DNA of 64,000 bases, from positions 1-64,000 of the forward strand of contig JAXGGA010005870.1 in assembly GCA_038373865.1 (NCBI GenBank), given 5' to 3'. This DNA is from Uloborus plumipes (Eukaryota > Arthropoda > Arachnida > Araneae > Uloboridae). Numbering within the stretch: position 1 is the stretch's first letter; each line of letters starts with the position of its first letter. A model generated the notes under the pieces. The model had not been told where the DNA came from. It did no database searches and worked only from the letters and a program-made list of their open reading frames with translations. This document shows, in pieces, positions 12,001 through 23,496 of this stretch. Position numbers and translations under genes: made by a program.

Positions 12001-12600
12001 ATATTTATGATTGCATTTGAGATGTTTAACTAAGTGCTAGTTTAAAACTAAAATACTTTTCACATGATCTGATTAAGCGGAGACCGGTGCAATGGGATCC
12101 AAATTAATGAGGTTTTACTGTAAAAAGGACTTTTGTTTTGCCCTTCTTTCCCTAATTCCAGGGAGACAATAAAACAGACGTGGCTTTCACAACCTACGAA
12201 TTATTAAGCTAATACGCTTGTTATCTTTGCTAAGAAAATCAAATGTTTGCAATGTACCTTGATTCGCGTTGAAAAATAATCAATTAACAGAAAAGTCCGT
12301 CGGTTAAAAGTAACGACATTTATGGATGTTCAATATCTGAATGAAAAATCTGTAAGTTTGTAATGGTTTTTAAAAGTTTATGAACTAGAAGATAAAACTA
12401 TACGTTTCAAACTGTTCATTTTCTTAAACGTTTGTCATTTTTAGATGCTTGTTGTTAAAGTTTTTTTTTTTTTTCGACAATCTGAAAAACAAAATTTGAT
12501 AACTGTAAAAGTAAAAGTTTTTTGCACGTTTTATAAAAGAAAAAAAATCTGAAAACTCTTCATTGTTATTACTTTGTATGAGTAAATATGAGAAAATATT
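9060..12600. other. No gene supported; intergenic with decayed repeats
   Basis: I see only short overlapping frames. GCGGGCCCGCGTGGC near 9160 and CCGCGGGCGTCGTGTGGCCC near 10540 look like relics of hAT ends. A Cys-poor ORF at 11712-12020 lies in a GC-richer block (GGGGCCGCATCCGCC, near 11800) that recurs in part at about 13680-13760. I treat it as a repeat. Confidence 0.45.
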
Positions 12601-12639
12601 AAATATTTCAAATTACCTTTTGATTGCAGATAAAAGTCC

Positions 12640-13510
12640 TCTTTCAAATGGAATTTTTGTAAGTTGATCTTTTCATTGAAGAAGTTATGCAGATATTTTC
12701 ACAAAAGTCATCGGAAGGTTTTTCCAAGTTTTTTTTTTTTTTTTCAGATATTAGTGTTTCAATTTCTTTCTTTAAATGAAATTTTTGCAGATTTTACTAT
12801 TTTATTTATTTTTTCTTTTTTTGAAACTCTTGCGTTGATTGTTTCGCTAAAGTCAGCAAAAGGTTTTTCTCAAGTTTTTTTTTTTTTTTTCAAATGTTTG
12901 AGAGTCACTTTTAAAGTTTTCTGTCAAACGAAATTTTGGCAAGTTCATTTTTGTGTTGAAACTGTTGCGTTGATTATTTCACGGAAGTCATCAAAAGGAT
13001 TTTCCTAAGTTTTTTTTTTTTTCAAATATTTCAGAGTCACTTTCAAAGTCTACTCTCAAATGAACTTTTGGCAAGTTCATCTTTGTATCGAAACTGTGTG
13101 TGTGTGTTGCTTGGATTATTTCACGAAAGTCATCAAAAGGATTTTCGCAAGTTCTTTTTTTTTTTTTTTTTTTACTATTGCGTGATTGCTTCACTAAAGT
13201 CATCAAAAGGTTTTTCCCAAGTTTTTTTTTTTTTCAAATATTTTAGAGTTACTTTCAAAGTCTTCTCTCATATTAAATTTTGGCAAGTTCATCTTTGTAT
13301 CGAAACCGTGTGTGTTGCGTAAATTATTTCACGGAATTCATCAAGGGGTTTTCCCAAGTTTTTTTTTTTTTTCGAATATTTTAGAGTCACTTTCTAAGTC
13401 TTCTCTCACATGAAATTTTGGCAACTAGTTCATCTTTATTAAAACTATTGCGTTGATTATTTCACGGAAGTCATCAAAAGTTCTTTTTTTCCCCGGATAT
13501 TTTAGAGCCT
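12640..13510. repeat. Tandem satellite-like repeat, ~6 units
   Basis: A block built from TCATCAAAAGGTTTTTCCAA, a T11-T18 tract, CAAATATTTTAGAGTCACTT, CAAAGTCTTCTCTCAAATGA and TTTTGGCAAGTTCATCTTTG recurs about six times, with unit length roughly 120-190 bp. Lengths vary through the T tract and deletions. The ORFs here (Phe-rich) are artefacts of the T tracts. Confidence 0.8.
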
Positions 13511-13894
13511 GTGTCAGCTATGAATTGAATATCCTTTCGGGGTTTTCAGTAAGTTTTGTCGTAGTTTCGTATAAGTCCATATTTTTAATTAGGAATGTCC
13601 CTTCGGTTTTTTTCCCTTGTGTCCAAGAATAAGTCCAGAGCTTCATGCAGGCTGCACGTACGAAATGTCTTGTCATTGACGTTAGGGGTCGCACCACCCG
13701 ATATTGTTCTCTCTTGCGAACCCCCGAGCCGACGAGGATCTTGTTAGTCAGCTCTGTTGTCAGCTCGTGATGGTTTATTCAGTAGTTGAAGGGGTACCGC
13801 AGCAAAAGAATCTGGAATAAAGAAAAGAATGGGTCATTGTTTCATCGTTACTCAACTAAGCAATCTGCTTAATTTGTTTTTTTTTTTTACACAG

Positions 13895-14070
13895 TCAAGA
13901 GTAACGTTATTCAGGGGGGGGGGGGGCAAAGGGTCCAAACTCAATGCAATTTCATCGGAAAACATCAAAAGCCACGCCCACTTATATGTAAATACATTGA
14001 TTTCTCAAAGTCAGGGGGGGGGGCAATTGACCCCCCTGCCCCCCCTGCCCCCTGCCGTCATTATAAATTG
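13895..14070. mobile_element. Degenerate copy of the CAGGCCCGTC MITE family
   Basis: It contains the family core (TTTCATCGGAAAACATCAAA, CCACGCCCACTTATATGTAA, CATTGATTTCTCAAAGTC) flanked by G10 and C-rich tracts. The ends are scrambled and no TSD is visible. Confidence 0.6.
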
Positions 14071-15243
14071 TAGTTTGAAAATGGTATACTTTATTTGATT
14101 GAATATGGATTGATACTAATTAATATTTTATTTGCCTTCGAAATCTCTTGCTTTAATGTTTTAGAATACTTTACTAAGTCGGATTAAGGATGCTTAAGGT
14201 TAATTATGTTTAATGCCTTATATGTTCTGAAGATTTATTTAACCTCGGAAATATTTGTATAAACTTGGTAGTTTCAATATGTTTGATAATTAATCTTTAT
14301 GATGAGTGTACAGGGGTAAATTTGCCAAAATAATCCTATCTTTACGTCTGCTTCCCATTTCTTTTTTCGTGGGTCTGCTTCGTTTTTTCCTAATGTAGAA
14401 AAGCACCAGCCATAGCATGACGAATGCGAATTTCTTCCCTATTTTGATTCCGTTCCACTTGTAGAAAAAAGAAACTCAACGAGTAGAGTTCTATTGCAAT
14501 TCGTGATAGCGAAAACCATGATTTGAAATCAAGACGTAAAAGTTGAAATGAATGCCAGCATCTGTATGCTGGATGTTTCTTCTTCTTTTTTTTTCTTATT
14601 TTGTACTTGAAACAATCAGTATACTTTTCAAAAAACAAAGTAGCTGTTCCAACAGCACATTAAAATTTGCTGTTGCGACTCTACAGCACTTTCTTTGATT
14701 GGGCCGTTCAAGTGGCAGTTTCAGCTGTATCTAGCCTACTATCCAAAAATTCCTAAATTGGACCCTGGCGGCAGGATAACTTCAATGATTATGAGGTGTA
14801 CTGTTAGAAACGAATAAAGGAACTCAAATGTGTGCAATGTTCGTTGGTTCTACTCGAAAGTTTACTAATTCGCAAAAGAAATGGACAACTAAAAATCATT
14901 AATATCGAACTTATGAAAAGTCATGACACAATGTAAATCTATTTTTTCAAGAGGTTAACATTATTACTAATTCATTGATGCCTGAAATAAAATTCGGCTG
15001 TAAAAGCTTAATACAATAAATAAAAATAAATCTTAAATGGTTCAGTTTCTGACACGATGATTACTTTTAGAAGTTCATTGTTGAAGTACTAAAAATTTTG
15101 TGACAATTTTAGCGTTCATTCTAACTTAACTGCTGTGAGACTATATTTCACGCAAATTTTCTAAAATAAATATTGCTTACAAATCATCATGTATTTTCTT
15201 TATGTCTTAAATATGAGAGAAAATGAACGACAAAATTGAAAAA
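14071..15243. other. No gene seen; 3' flank of the PDZ gene
   Basis: AT-rich sequence with no supported exon. If the last PDZ-gene exon is spliced rather than ending at TAA 15246-15244, a further exon could lie here, but I find none. Confidence 0.4.
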
Positions 15244-15682
15244 TTACCTTTTGACTGCGGAGAGAAGTCTCCTTTTAAAAGGAATTTTAGCAGGCTTCAC
15301 ATTGTCAGGAACAATGTCCGAAGTGGTGTTGGTGATTTCACCGCAGCCATCAGAAGGTATTTCAGGTCCTTCAAGAGATGTTGGGGAATCAGCACCAGGA
15401 TCGGGCTGAGGATCAGGATCGGGCTCCGTACCAGGATTGGATTCAGTATCCCCAGTTGGTTGTTGAACGAATTTGGAGAGGGATTTGTAGGACAAGTCCA
15501 CCATCCGGACCACGAATGTGATGTGGTCGTTGCTCCCGGCTTGGAAGAGGATGTCCAGGGCCATGAGAGGGTTGAGTTTGCGTAGGGTGATGCCGTTGAT
15601 TTTTAAGACGACGTCCCCCACGTAGAGGTCCCGGAAGGCGGGAGAGGGATAAGTGCAATTGGTCACTTTGAAGCCTTCGAAT
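15244..15682 (-). CDS. PDZ-domain protein, exon 3 (terminal)
   Basis: The acceptor is TTTCAG next to 15682. The exon completes an Arg codon and then encodes the second half of a PDZ fold: RFEGFKVTNC, the LYVGDVVLKINGITL core (betaC-betaD equivalent), MALDILFQAGSNDHITFVV (helix and last strand), then an acidic, Pro-rich tail with a DPDPQPDP stretch and a basic end (PFKRRLLSAVKR). The frame ends at TAA 15246-15244. The last codons read AAAAG|GTAATT, which could instead be a splice donor. Joined exons give 600 nt, 199 codons plus stop. PDZ domains bind C-terminal peptides of partners; no other domain is visible, so the role is unknown. Confidence 0.8.
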
Positions 15683-16082
15683 CTGAAAGTACAGGAAAAA
15701 AGAAGCCTTGTTATTAAATTATTTTAGATAAAATATCCCGTAATTCGAGAGAGAACAACACAAAAAAGACAACACGACTGTTACAGTCAATTCTTGATAA
15801 CTCGAAGCCTTAAAACTCGAATGTTCTTTTTTCTTGAAGGCCCAAATTCTTGAGAAGTTTGGCAGTGGGAACTTCCCATAAATCGAAGCTTCATATATTG
15901 AATATTTCTTTATCTCCAAGTATCTGTTGAGTCTCAAAATGTTGAGAAGACTATATGGGACTTCCTATAGCTTGAAAATTAAGCTGGTACCTTGGGACTT
16001 CAAATTATCAAGAGTTGACTTAAGAAAAATGACCGCTTAGGTAAAATATTGAAACTTATTGCTGTGTGTTACAGTGCAGAAC

Positions 16083-16495
16083 AAATACAGCTTTATACTA
16101 CCGTGTTAAGCGCAAAAATGGTATCTGTAGTCGAGCTCAAACTGAGATATAACTGCCATGCTCCACATCAGCGTAAAACGCAACCGAAACTGAAGGCAGA
16201 AACCGAAAATCCGGGTACTTTCCATAGGAACACCATTGAATCCATTTTACGCTTCTGTCTATTTTTTCTGCTTTACATCGATGTGGAGCATGGTCCTAAC
16301 TCTTTAAAGTTTTGCGCCACCATGTATTTGATTCAGACGAAACTTTTTCAGAATTTTTTTAAAAACATTTCTCGTTCTCAAATGAACATATAATTGTGTA
16401 TTTAGGTAAAATACGTCACAAAGAGCCACGTGGTGGTGATAACTTAATTTTGTTAAAAAGTGCAGATACCACTTTAGTGCTTAGCACAGCAGTGT
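16083..16495. mobile_element. MITE family A copy with nested 148-bp MITE, in PDZ-gene intron 2
   Basis: The ends ACCGTGTTAAGCGCAAAAA and TTTAGTGCTTAGCACAGCAG enclose the family-A body (CTTTAAAGTTTTGCGCCACC, GTCACAAAGAGCCACGTGG). It is split at about 16151-16296 by a copy of the GGGCCCTGCTCCAC MITE family (ends GCCATGCTCCAC / GTGGAGCATGG). The uninterrupted homologue near 8268-8290 gives the empty site. Confidence 0.65.
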
Positions 16496-16659
16496 TGGTG
16501 TTAACAGGGCCCCTGAGAGGCCAGGTGAGTTTTTTATCAGTTCGGTCCCAATTTAACCCTTGTCAATAATCGTAACCCTATTCACAATATGTTAGCTAGT
16601 CGTAAAACATAGCAGTTGACGACGTTGAAGCAAACTATTAACTTAATATTTTAGCTTAC

Positions 16660-16737
16660 CTATGAAGGTCATCAAAGGAGAGTTTCAAAGTCATCCCGAA
16701 AGTTCCATTTTCCTTCCGTAGTGTGATGGTATCCTCC
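16660..16737 (-). CDS. PDZ-domain protein, exon 2
   Basis: The exon is 78 nt, with acceptor TTTCAG before 16737 and donor GTAAGC after 16660. It encodes EDTITLRKENGTFGMTLKLS and then FDDLH. GTFGMTLK is the carboxylate-binding GLGF-loop equivalent of the PDZ domain followed by strand betaB. The phases (2 in, 2 out) join perfectly to exons 1 and 3, which is the main evidence that these are exons. Confidence 0.8.
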
Positions 16738-17453
16738 CTGAAACAAAATCTTTGGTTAATATCAAACATTTGTGCCGTAAACTGTTGCAAAGATACAATT
16801 TTTTCGTAAAGAAAATCTAGAACTCTGGATGTTGAAAAAAAAAATCCACTTTTTGAAATTTCATCGTAGGATGGTTACTAATTTTTAGCGTGAAAGTTTC
16901 CTGCTTTTATCCATATATATCACTGAAACCATTTAGACACATTAACTGCCCAATTATTTTCCAGGAACGAGGTTTTTTTTTTTTTTTTTCACAGCGTGGG
17001 GTCCCTTTTTTTTCAACCCGAGGGAAGCACCTCGTGTTGAGAAAAATCTTTCGTGAGGTACAGCACGCATAAAATTTAAACATATTCGGACTTTTTTTGG
17101 ATACGGAAGATGAAGGAAAATAACTAATTAAAAACTGTTGTGGTCATTATTACATGTTTTTTTTTATTAGTGTTAAGTTTTCTACATGTCTTTCAAAAAC
17201 TGATTTCTGACTGTGGCTCCATATTGACAGCAATTATTCATGACAAAGAATGAAGAGAATCGGTTGATTTTAAGGTTCCTGATCGATAGTTTTCAATTCA
17301 TAACTTTGAACGTACGACGGACCACGCGAATCAATTTTGCTGGCCATGTGGGGCCCGCAGGCTATACGTTGGATACCACTGGCTTAGGAGAACGTACGAG
17401 TGCATGCATATTTATACAGAAATGTAATAAAATGCACCAAAACAATGGCTTAC

Positions 17454-17536
17454 TCGATGGTGAGGGGTCCGTATTCCTCGTTGTCCCAATCGTCGTGGAA
17501 CGACAGGTTGGTGAGTGAAGATCTCGTTGAAGACAT
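17454..17536 (-). CDS. PDZ-domain protein, exon 1 (start)
   Basis: ATG is at 17536-17534. The exon encodes 27 full codons beginning MSSTRSSLTNLSFHDDWD and ending GPLTI plus GA, with donor GTAAGC at 17453-17448. An upstream acceptor (TTTTTTCCAG) places the exon border at 17548, giving a 12-nt 5' UTR stretch and implying a separate upstream noncoding exon. There is no signal peptide, so the product is probably cytoplasmic. The acidic DDWDNEEYG stretch lies just before the PDZ fold. Introns are about 0.7 and 1.0 kb. Confidence 0.75.
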
Positions 17537-17599
17537 ATTTGATCAGATCTGGAAAAAAGACATAAAAAAATGTTAAAAGAGAAAGAAACGAACGGGAAG

Positions 17600-19370
17600 A
17601 GAGCAAAAAATTAAATTCGTTTCTATTATTTTTCTCTTTTGGTAATCAAGACTTGTAGCCAGGTGTAACTGTTTCTAAAAGCTATAATTTTGCATAAAAA
17701 ACTCAGCTCACTTTTCAGATTCTTTTATTCATACCAAAAATGAGTCGTTCAGAGTCGAGACCACTTAAGTTCATTTTTTAGGAAAACTAATTTTATTTTA
17801 ACAAAATATAAGTTTAAAAGCTCATTCACAAATATCTTAAAGGCAATAAATCAAAAACCACTAGATCTCAATTAAAAGTGTATATGAAGTTGGAGTTTAA
17901 ATTCAAAACCCCTTTAGATCCATAGTTTAGTGATAAAAAATATCCCGACTCATTAAAGAAACGCCCCAACCAGTGAACAAACGCAGCATTTTTTACCCGT
18001 TTCCTTTGCTGCAAGTAACTACTGCCGCAAGCAGAAGCAAGTAACTACTACCAATTCAGCTAGGAAAATCTACAGTAGAAGCAAGTCTACAGTAGAAGCA
18101 AGTACCTACTTTCAATTCAGCTAGGAAAATGTTTTAATCTAATTTTTTCATAAAAAGTATGGTAAAGTAAGGTGTTCATTTACTGGTCGATCTACCCTAC
18201 AGCATTTTTAGCGCAAAAATTAATTAGTTTTAATTTGAAAGTGAAATCTTCCAAGAATTCGCGCCAGATGTTCAAAAGATCAAAAAATAACAATCAAAAA
18301 TCGCTCCCGATTTTATGTCTCGTTCCTTGTACATTTTTGTCTCGTGCCACTCGTAAACGGGTTGTTTCAACATTTAGTTGAACTTAAAATGGCAATTCCA
18401 TTTCTGTTTACTTTTCGATTACAAATAATGAAGCTTCTGAAATATAAAATTTACAAAACTTGATTTGCAAGAAAATTTCCATAATTAGGAGTTTGGCGAT
18501 CTTTATTCACTGTTGTTATCACTGTCGGGTAATATTGCGAATAGGATCATTGAGTCAAGTTAAGAATTTCAGCTAAGTTAAGCTTACAAAGAAAAACAAA
18601 GAAGAATAATAAGTCTGAAGATAGTTGAATTTTCGGATGTAAACATAATTTAGGCGTAAAACGAAAGGTTAACTTGCAAGGCAATCAAAAATAAAATATT
18701 GCAGTCAGAGTTCAAAAAAAGATATTTCTAAATTCATTGTATGAATTTAAGTATGAAGAGAATTAATCTAATCATCAATTTTTTGCCCGATAAGTTTGAT
18801 TTTAAATCCAGGTACCGTTAACTAATTTCGTAAAACTCTAGATACACATGAGTCTATGAGTATTGTAAACATTTATTTTTGAACTTTATTAGCCGTTTCT
18901 GCGACTCTAGGCGATGCATAAATGCCACACGCGTTGCCTAAATACATAATTTTTCTGTCATGCATTTCTTTTCCTAGATTTGTTTTAAAACTTGTTTTAT
19001 TTAGAAGCTCATTAAAAGGACTAAATAGTGGATGCTATCGCCAAGTAAGTATTTACCATGTAACTCTAATCAATCATGGTGGCAAATAATAAGGTTGCCA
19101 TACTATGTTATGAACTGAAAAAATTTGGTTTTCCATATAATTGGCAAATTGGCAATAAATTCATCATGTCGCCAGCGCACCCCCATTCTACTTTCCAGCC
19201 AATTACTTACAGCTAACACCGTACTGATTTACATTGACCGTAGATTAACCATGTGGACCTGAAATTGCCAGAACTTGAAAATGTGTTATGTAATGTTTTA
19301 GCAAAACCTAAAATAAAAACTGAAGCAGTTTTACGGTAAATGGACTGCATGGGGTAAAAAGAAGTTTGTT
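17600..19370. other. No coding feature; probable first intron of PDZ gene
   Basis: No ORF above background. A small direct repeat sits at about 18005-18130: GCAAGTAACTACT and CAATTCAGCTAGGAAAAT each occur twice, with CTACAGTAGAAGCAAGT in tandem. Confidence 0.4.
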
Positions 19371-19376
19371 ACTTAC

Positions 19377-19460
19377 CAGTTGTGAGACTTTTTCCGAAAA
19401 TAACTTCACAAAAGTGCAAATTTTTAAGACTGAGTTAGAATTCAAGCTACTAGCTATCGC
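19377..19460 (-). other. Candidate 5' noncoding exon of the PDZ gene
   Basis: On the minus strand, CTCACAACTG|GTAAGTAAC forms a strong donor at 19376. About 60 bp upstream is an arthropod-type initiator (CTCAGTC). The next acceptor on this strand is the one at 17549. This would supply the 5' UTR that the exon 1 acceptor demands. It is inference from signals only, and the upstream border is approximate. Confidence 0.3.
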
Positions 19461-20464
19461 ATCCACTCAAAAGTGACGCGTAGGAATTTTGTTCTCTGTA
19501 TTGTAGAAATCGAATATTGTTGCAACAAACGAACCTATTTGCTATTGTAACAAAGTGTCCGAAAACGATCATTGTTGGTCTTGCTTTATCTAAATTAAAG
19601 TATTGTTAATATCTTTCACTGCTCTTTAATTTTTGTTTTAAACGAAAGATATTTTATCCCACCCTCAAATTTCTAAAAACAAAACCGATCTGTGAAGACT
19701 TTCAATCAAGTCTAATTTCGGACAAGAGAGAAACTATCAAAATATGTTCATTCGTTTAGTAGCTACAGTGACAGCGACAGACACACAAATACATATAAAC
19801 TAGTTTAGCTTATAAGACCTCTTCTTCGTTGCGTCCGGGGTTAGAAAAAGTTGTGTAAAAATACTTAAAGAACACGCATTTCATTCCACGGCAGAGTTAC
19901 ATTAACGAATTCGATTGAGGATTAAAAAATTAAGCATAACATGTGGTTAAATTTAGTTGGCGGAGTTTTTTTTTCACCTTTCGTGGAATTTTTAAAGTCA
20001 GTTAATTGCTCGTTTGACTATAAGTAGCTCAAACTAGTAATCGAGTGTTTAATTGTGAGTCTAAAAATGTTTTACAACATTGCATTCTATCTCCTCATTC
20101 CAAAAGTGAGGTCAAAAACCTTGTAGAAGTAAATCAGTTAAACCTAGTAAACAGAATAAAGTTATGCATGTTTATTAACAAAAAGTAGTATCAAAAATAT
20201 TTACCACCGCTTAGCTTGCAAAAATCATAATGTTTCTGTTCAAATATTTAGCAAAAATAATTGAAAAGAAAAAAATTTCGATTGGTCATTACTTAAGCTA
20301 AGCATAAGCCTTTCCCTTCCCTACTTCCTCAAACAACTTCATAACAAGTACTTCTTTATTGGCTTTTTGCAACCTTTTGTAAAACATGCTTTGTAAATAA
20401 TAAGTTTTCATACCTAACGACCACATAAAAATCAGAAAAAATTAAACTTTTTAATACAAGGGCC

Positions 20465-22770
20465 AATCCATGGTTGCAGTCGTTTCATTCACACAACTTC
20501 AGCTGCTCATATTTTGTTCACAAATGCAGTTAAAGTTCTAATGAAAACAGGGAATGATAAAGCTCCCCCCCCCCCCCATCATGATTATCACCAAGCGTTA
20601 GTTTGAAATTATTAGTGAAAGTTGTAGAAAAATCTCGAAAATGTGTGGTTGCGGTCGTTTCAAAAAAAAAGACATGGTTTTTTGAGTGCTATCAAACACT
20701 GCCACTTTTCTGCGAATCTATTGCACGTATGATCTTCTGGATTTTTATAACAATTGCTAAATAAATAAGGAATGATATCATACAAAGAACTTAGCTTTTT
20801 TGTTGAAAAATAAATTTTTATGAATTTTTTATCGCGGTTGCGGTCGTTTCAAAAGCGGTTGCGGTCGTTTCACGTCTGACTATTTTCAATATGTATGTTG
20901 CTAAAAATGAGTAAACGGCTATTTTAATTCATTTTTTCGCCATATATAAAAACAAATAATGGACATATGAGCCGAAAGTCTCTCTTCAGATATTTTAGTT
21001 CCATTAAATGCTCGTAATCATCTGTACTTGAGCTCTGTATTCCTTTTTACTTTTTCTTAGAAAATTTTCTGCAAATTCGTTTATTACGTAAAGAATATTA
21101 ACTGTACCGGTCACCTCATTGCTTCCACTACAAGTGTTCATTTAATTTAACATTTTAAAAATACTCACACATCATTAATTTCGGTTTTCAAAGAGGGCCA
21201 GTCAAACACAATGAAAGAAAAAAGAGTCCTGCCGGAATATTCGTTTCCGGAACGTCTTTGCTACTGTTACTTCTACTTTTGACTAAAATTAACATACCGA
21301 AAAGAAACAATACAAAATGTATAGACATTTATTCCACGAAATTATGTACACACTCTAAATGGAAACAAGAATAATTAACTTAAATAGAACTAACTGTATT
21401 GATTAGAAATATATTTAACGAACCTTAACAATTTTAAAATTAATGCTTGTAGCAACAGGTTTAACCAGTAAGTTGGTTCGACCAATAGGCTTAAAAAAGT
21501 GCAAGTTTTGAGTGCCTGGTATCGCTTTTATATCTCTCCATCTGCTATTCAGCATTTGTTTTTCCGATTTTATTTCTTTGGAGGATATAAACAGTACTTT
21601 GATGTTTTTTAATCTTTCTCTAGCACAATGTGCAAATTCGATAGCATTAGTTACGACCCATCTTCTATTTCTTACATTGTTCCAAACTGTTCTTTTAACT
21701 ATACCTCCGACGCCATCGACCGCTCCTTTTCCATGTGATGTTGCGAAAAACGACCAATCTCCACTAACTCCGTAATCGTCTTCCATAAAGCACAAATTCG
21801 AAAGTGTGAACTTGTTCTTAAATTGAGCCGCACATCCGTCTGAAAATATGCTGACATGTTTCAGAGAAGGCTCTAACTCTAAAAGACTTTTTAATATGTG
21901 TTTCAAAAACACAAACACAGCATACTTTCCGTGTTTTAAATCATCACTAACAACAGCAAAAGAATAATGATGATTATGGACCCATGCTACTGCTGTAAAT
22001 ATAGTGACTTGTTGGTGGTCCCAATGCAAAGTCTGAAGCTCATCTTGCAATTTTGCGGTATAATTTTCGGAGAAGTCAACTTGCAATACGGCTTCCAACT
22101 GTGAAACTGACTCCTTGCAGCTTCGAAAGTGCTGCTGCTGCATATGTTTTACAAAACAATGTATTAAAAATGCACGTAGTTGTTTCATAATCTGTTCCAA
22201 TAAATCTGAAAAAGATCCGGATTCAACTACAATTTTCATGTGTCCTTCAACGTCAGCCCATTTTCGCCATTCAACCATCTTATCAAGATTTTCTTTACAT
22301 CCAGAAATTAGAGAGAGTGCATTGTTTTTGCATTCCATACATTTTCTTGCAAATAACTTTTTTTTTTCATTATTTTACTATGTTATGGTTTCCTGGCGAA
22401 CATCGAAGGACCCCGCGAGTCAAAAATTTGACAAAGCACTAACGTAAACGGTATTTATAGTAGGAAAGCTCCTTTATAGGAGCTTTCCCTCTCTATAAGA
22501 GACGAATACCCACAAAGTAACTTTCAGATGCATCAGAGAACTTATGTACCAAATTTGGCAGAGATCCTACTTGGACTGTGAATTTAGACCTAAAACGTGT
22601 AACACCCGCAACCAACATAGCACAAAAACGAAAAGGTTTTTTGAAAAAAATATTAGTGCACTTTTTTAGAGTGAATGAGTACACTGTAAAACCCAAATGG
22701 CAAATTTCTACTTCAAATAGTTATTGTTACAGAATAACAAATACTTGTTTTCGGTTGCGGTCGTTACAAA
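20465..22770. mobile_element. DNA transposon with subterminal GGTTGCGGTCGTTTCA repeats
   Basis: Five direct copies of a 16-bp motif, GGTTGCGGTCGTTTCA (first and last with one mismatch), lie at about 20473, 20650, 20837, 20856 and 22753. They flank the transposase-like ORF at 21415-22338. The repeats resemble transposase-binding subterminal arrays. I could not find clean terminal inverted repeats or a TSD, so the borders are approximate. Confidence 0.5.
21415..22338 (-). CDS. Transposase-like protein (RNase H-fold, SHGKG-x-x-DGVGG motif)
   Basis: The ORF encodes 307 residues from ATG 22338 to the stop at 21415. Ordered motifs that suggest a DDE-type RNase H fold are VDFSENY (Asp 88), IFSDGCAAQFKNK (Asp 167), and WSFFATSHGKGAVDGVGG (residues 195-212, Asp 208) followed by KR. 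A His/Cys-rich stretch, HCFVKHMQQQHFRSC, lies at residues 60-74. A paralogous fragment at 33581-33946 shares the FFATSHGK...CDGVGGTIKR block and the downstream order, so this is a dispersed family. The N-terminal part appears missing compared with a full transposase. I cannot place it in a named superfamily. The catalytic assignment is inference. Confidence 0.6.
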   Translation of the reverse strand: MECKNNALSLISGCKENLDKMVEWRKWADVEGHMKIVVESGSFSDLLEQIMKQLRAFLIHCFVKHMQQQHFRSCKESVSQLEAVLQVDFSENYTAKLQDELQTLHWDHQQVTIFTAVAWVHNHHYSFAVVSDDLKHGKYAVFVFLKHILKSLLELEPSLKHVSIFSDGCAAQFKNKFTLSNLCFMEDDYGVSGDWSFFATSHGKGAVDGVGGIVKRTVWNNVRNRRWVVTNAIEFAHCARERLKNIKVLFISSKEIKSEKQMLNSRWRDIKAIPGTQNLHFFKPIGRTNLLVKPVATSINFKIVKVR

Positions 22771-23127
22771 GCTTCTAGATAATTTTTGCCTACCTGTAAT
22801 TAAAAACTAATACAACCTACAAAGAAATTGATTGCTGGAAAATGTCAAAGGGGGTGCTTACTAAAGCACTATAATTCGTTATCTTCCAAATTGAACCCGG
22901 TGTGGCCAGGGTCTAGGCTGGAAATTTGATAATTTTTAACCGAAAAAATGGATTAGAAAAAACGCAACTTTAGGACGTTGAAACCATGTTTACAGTAAAA
23001 ACTAGGATATTTTACCCTTTGAATTGGGAAACTATGCTTTCTTGTGAATAAAATGACATATGACATGTTATTATTAAGTGAGTTTCATATTTTGATGTCT
23101 ATGTCCTATTTCTCGTGGATTGGCCCA

Positions 23128-23288
23128 CTACTTCTCTCTCTCCTCTCCTCTCTCTTTCTCCTCCTCTCTCTCGCTTCTTCTCTCTCCTCCTCTCTCTCTC
23201 TCTCTCGCCTCTTCTCTCTCTTTCTATCCTCTTCTCTCTTGCTTCTTCTCTCACTCTCTCTTCTCTTCTCATTTCTCCTCTTTCGATA
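23128..23288. repeat. CT-rich microsatellite
   Basis: About 160 bp of (CT)n/(CTTCT)n/(CTC)n pyrimidine tract. It generates spurious Ser/Leu- or Arg/Glu-rich frames on both strands. Confidence 0.95.
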
Positions 23289-23496
23289 ATACCTGTACAC
23301 ATACACAATTAAACAAATAATGCAAACTAAAATTAGATATAAACCAAAACGGCGAAAAAAAGCGATTTTACTCCTTTGGTTTTTGTTGCATTGCATTGTA
23401 TGGCGCCATATTCATTAGACTTATAGTTCCAATGATGTAGACTTTGAGGATTTAAGAATTCTATAAAATAACAAATTGCATAAATTTTATGGCTTA

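Noticed and set aside
12664..13322. Phe-rich ORFs of 84-114 codons
   Set aside because: They arise from T tracts in the tandem satellite repeat.
23044..23396. Several Ser/Leu- or Arg/Glu-rich frames on both strands
   Set aside because: All are translations of the CT microsatellite.
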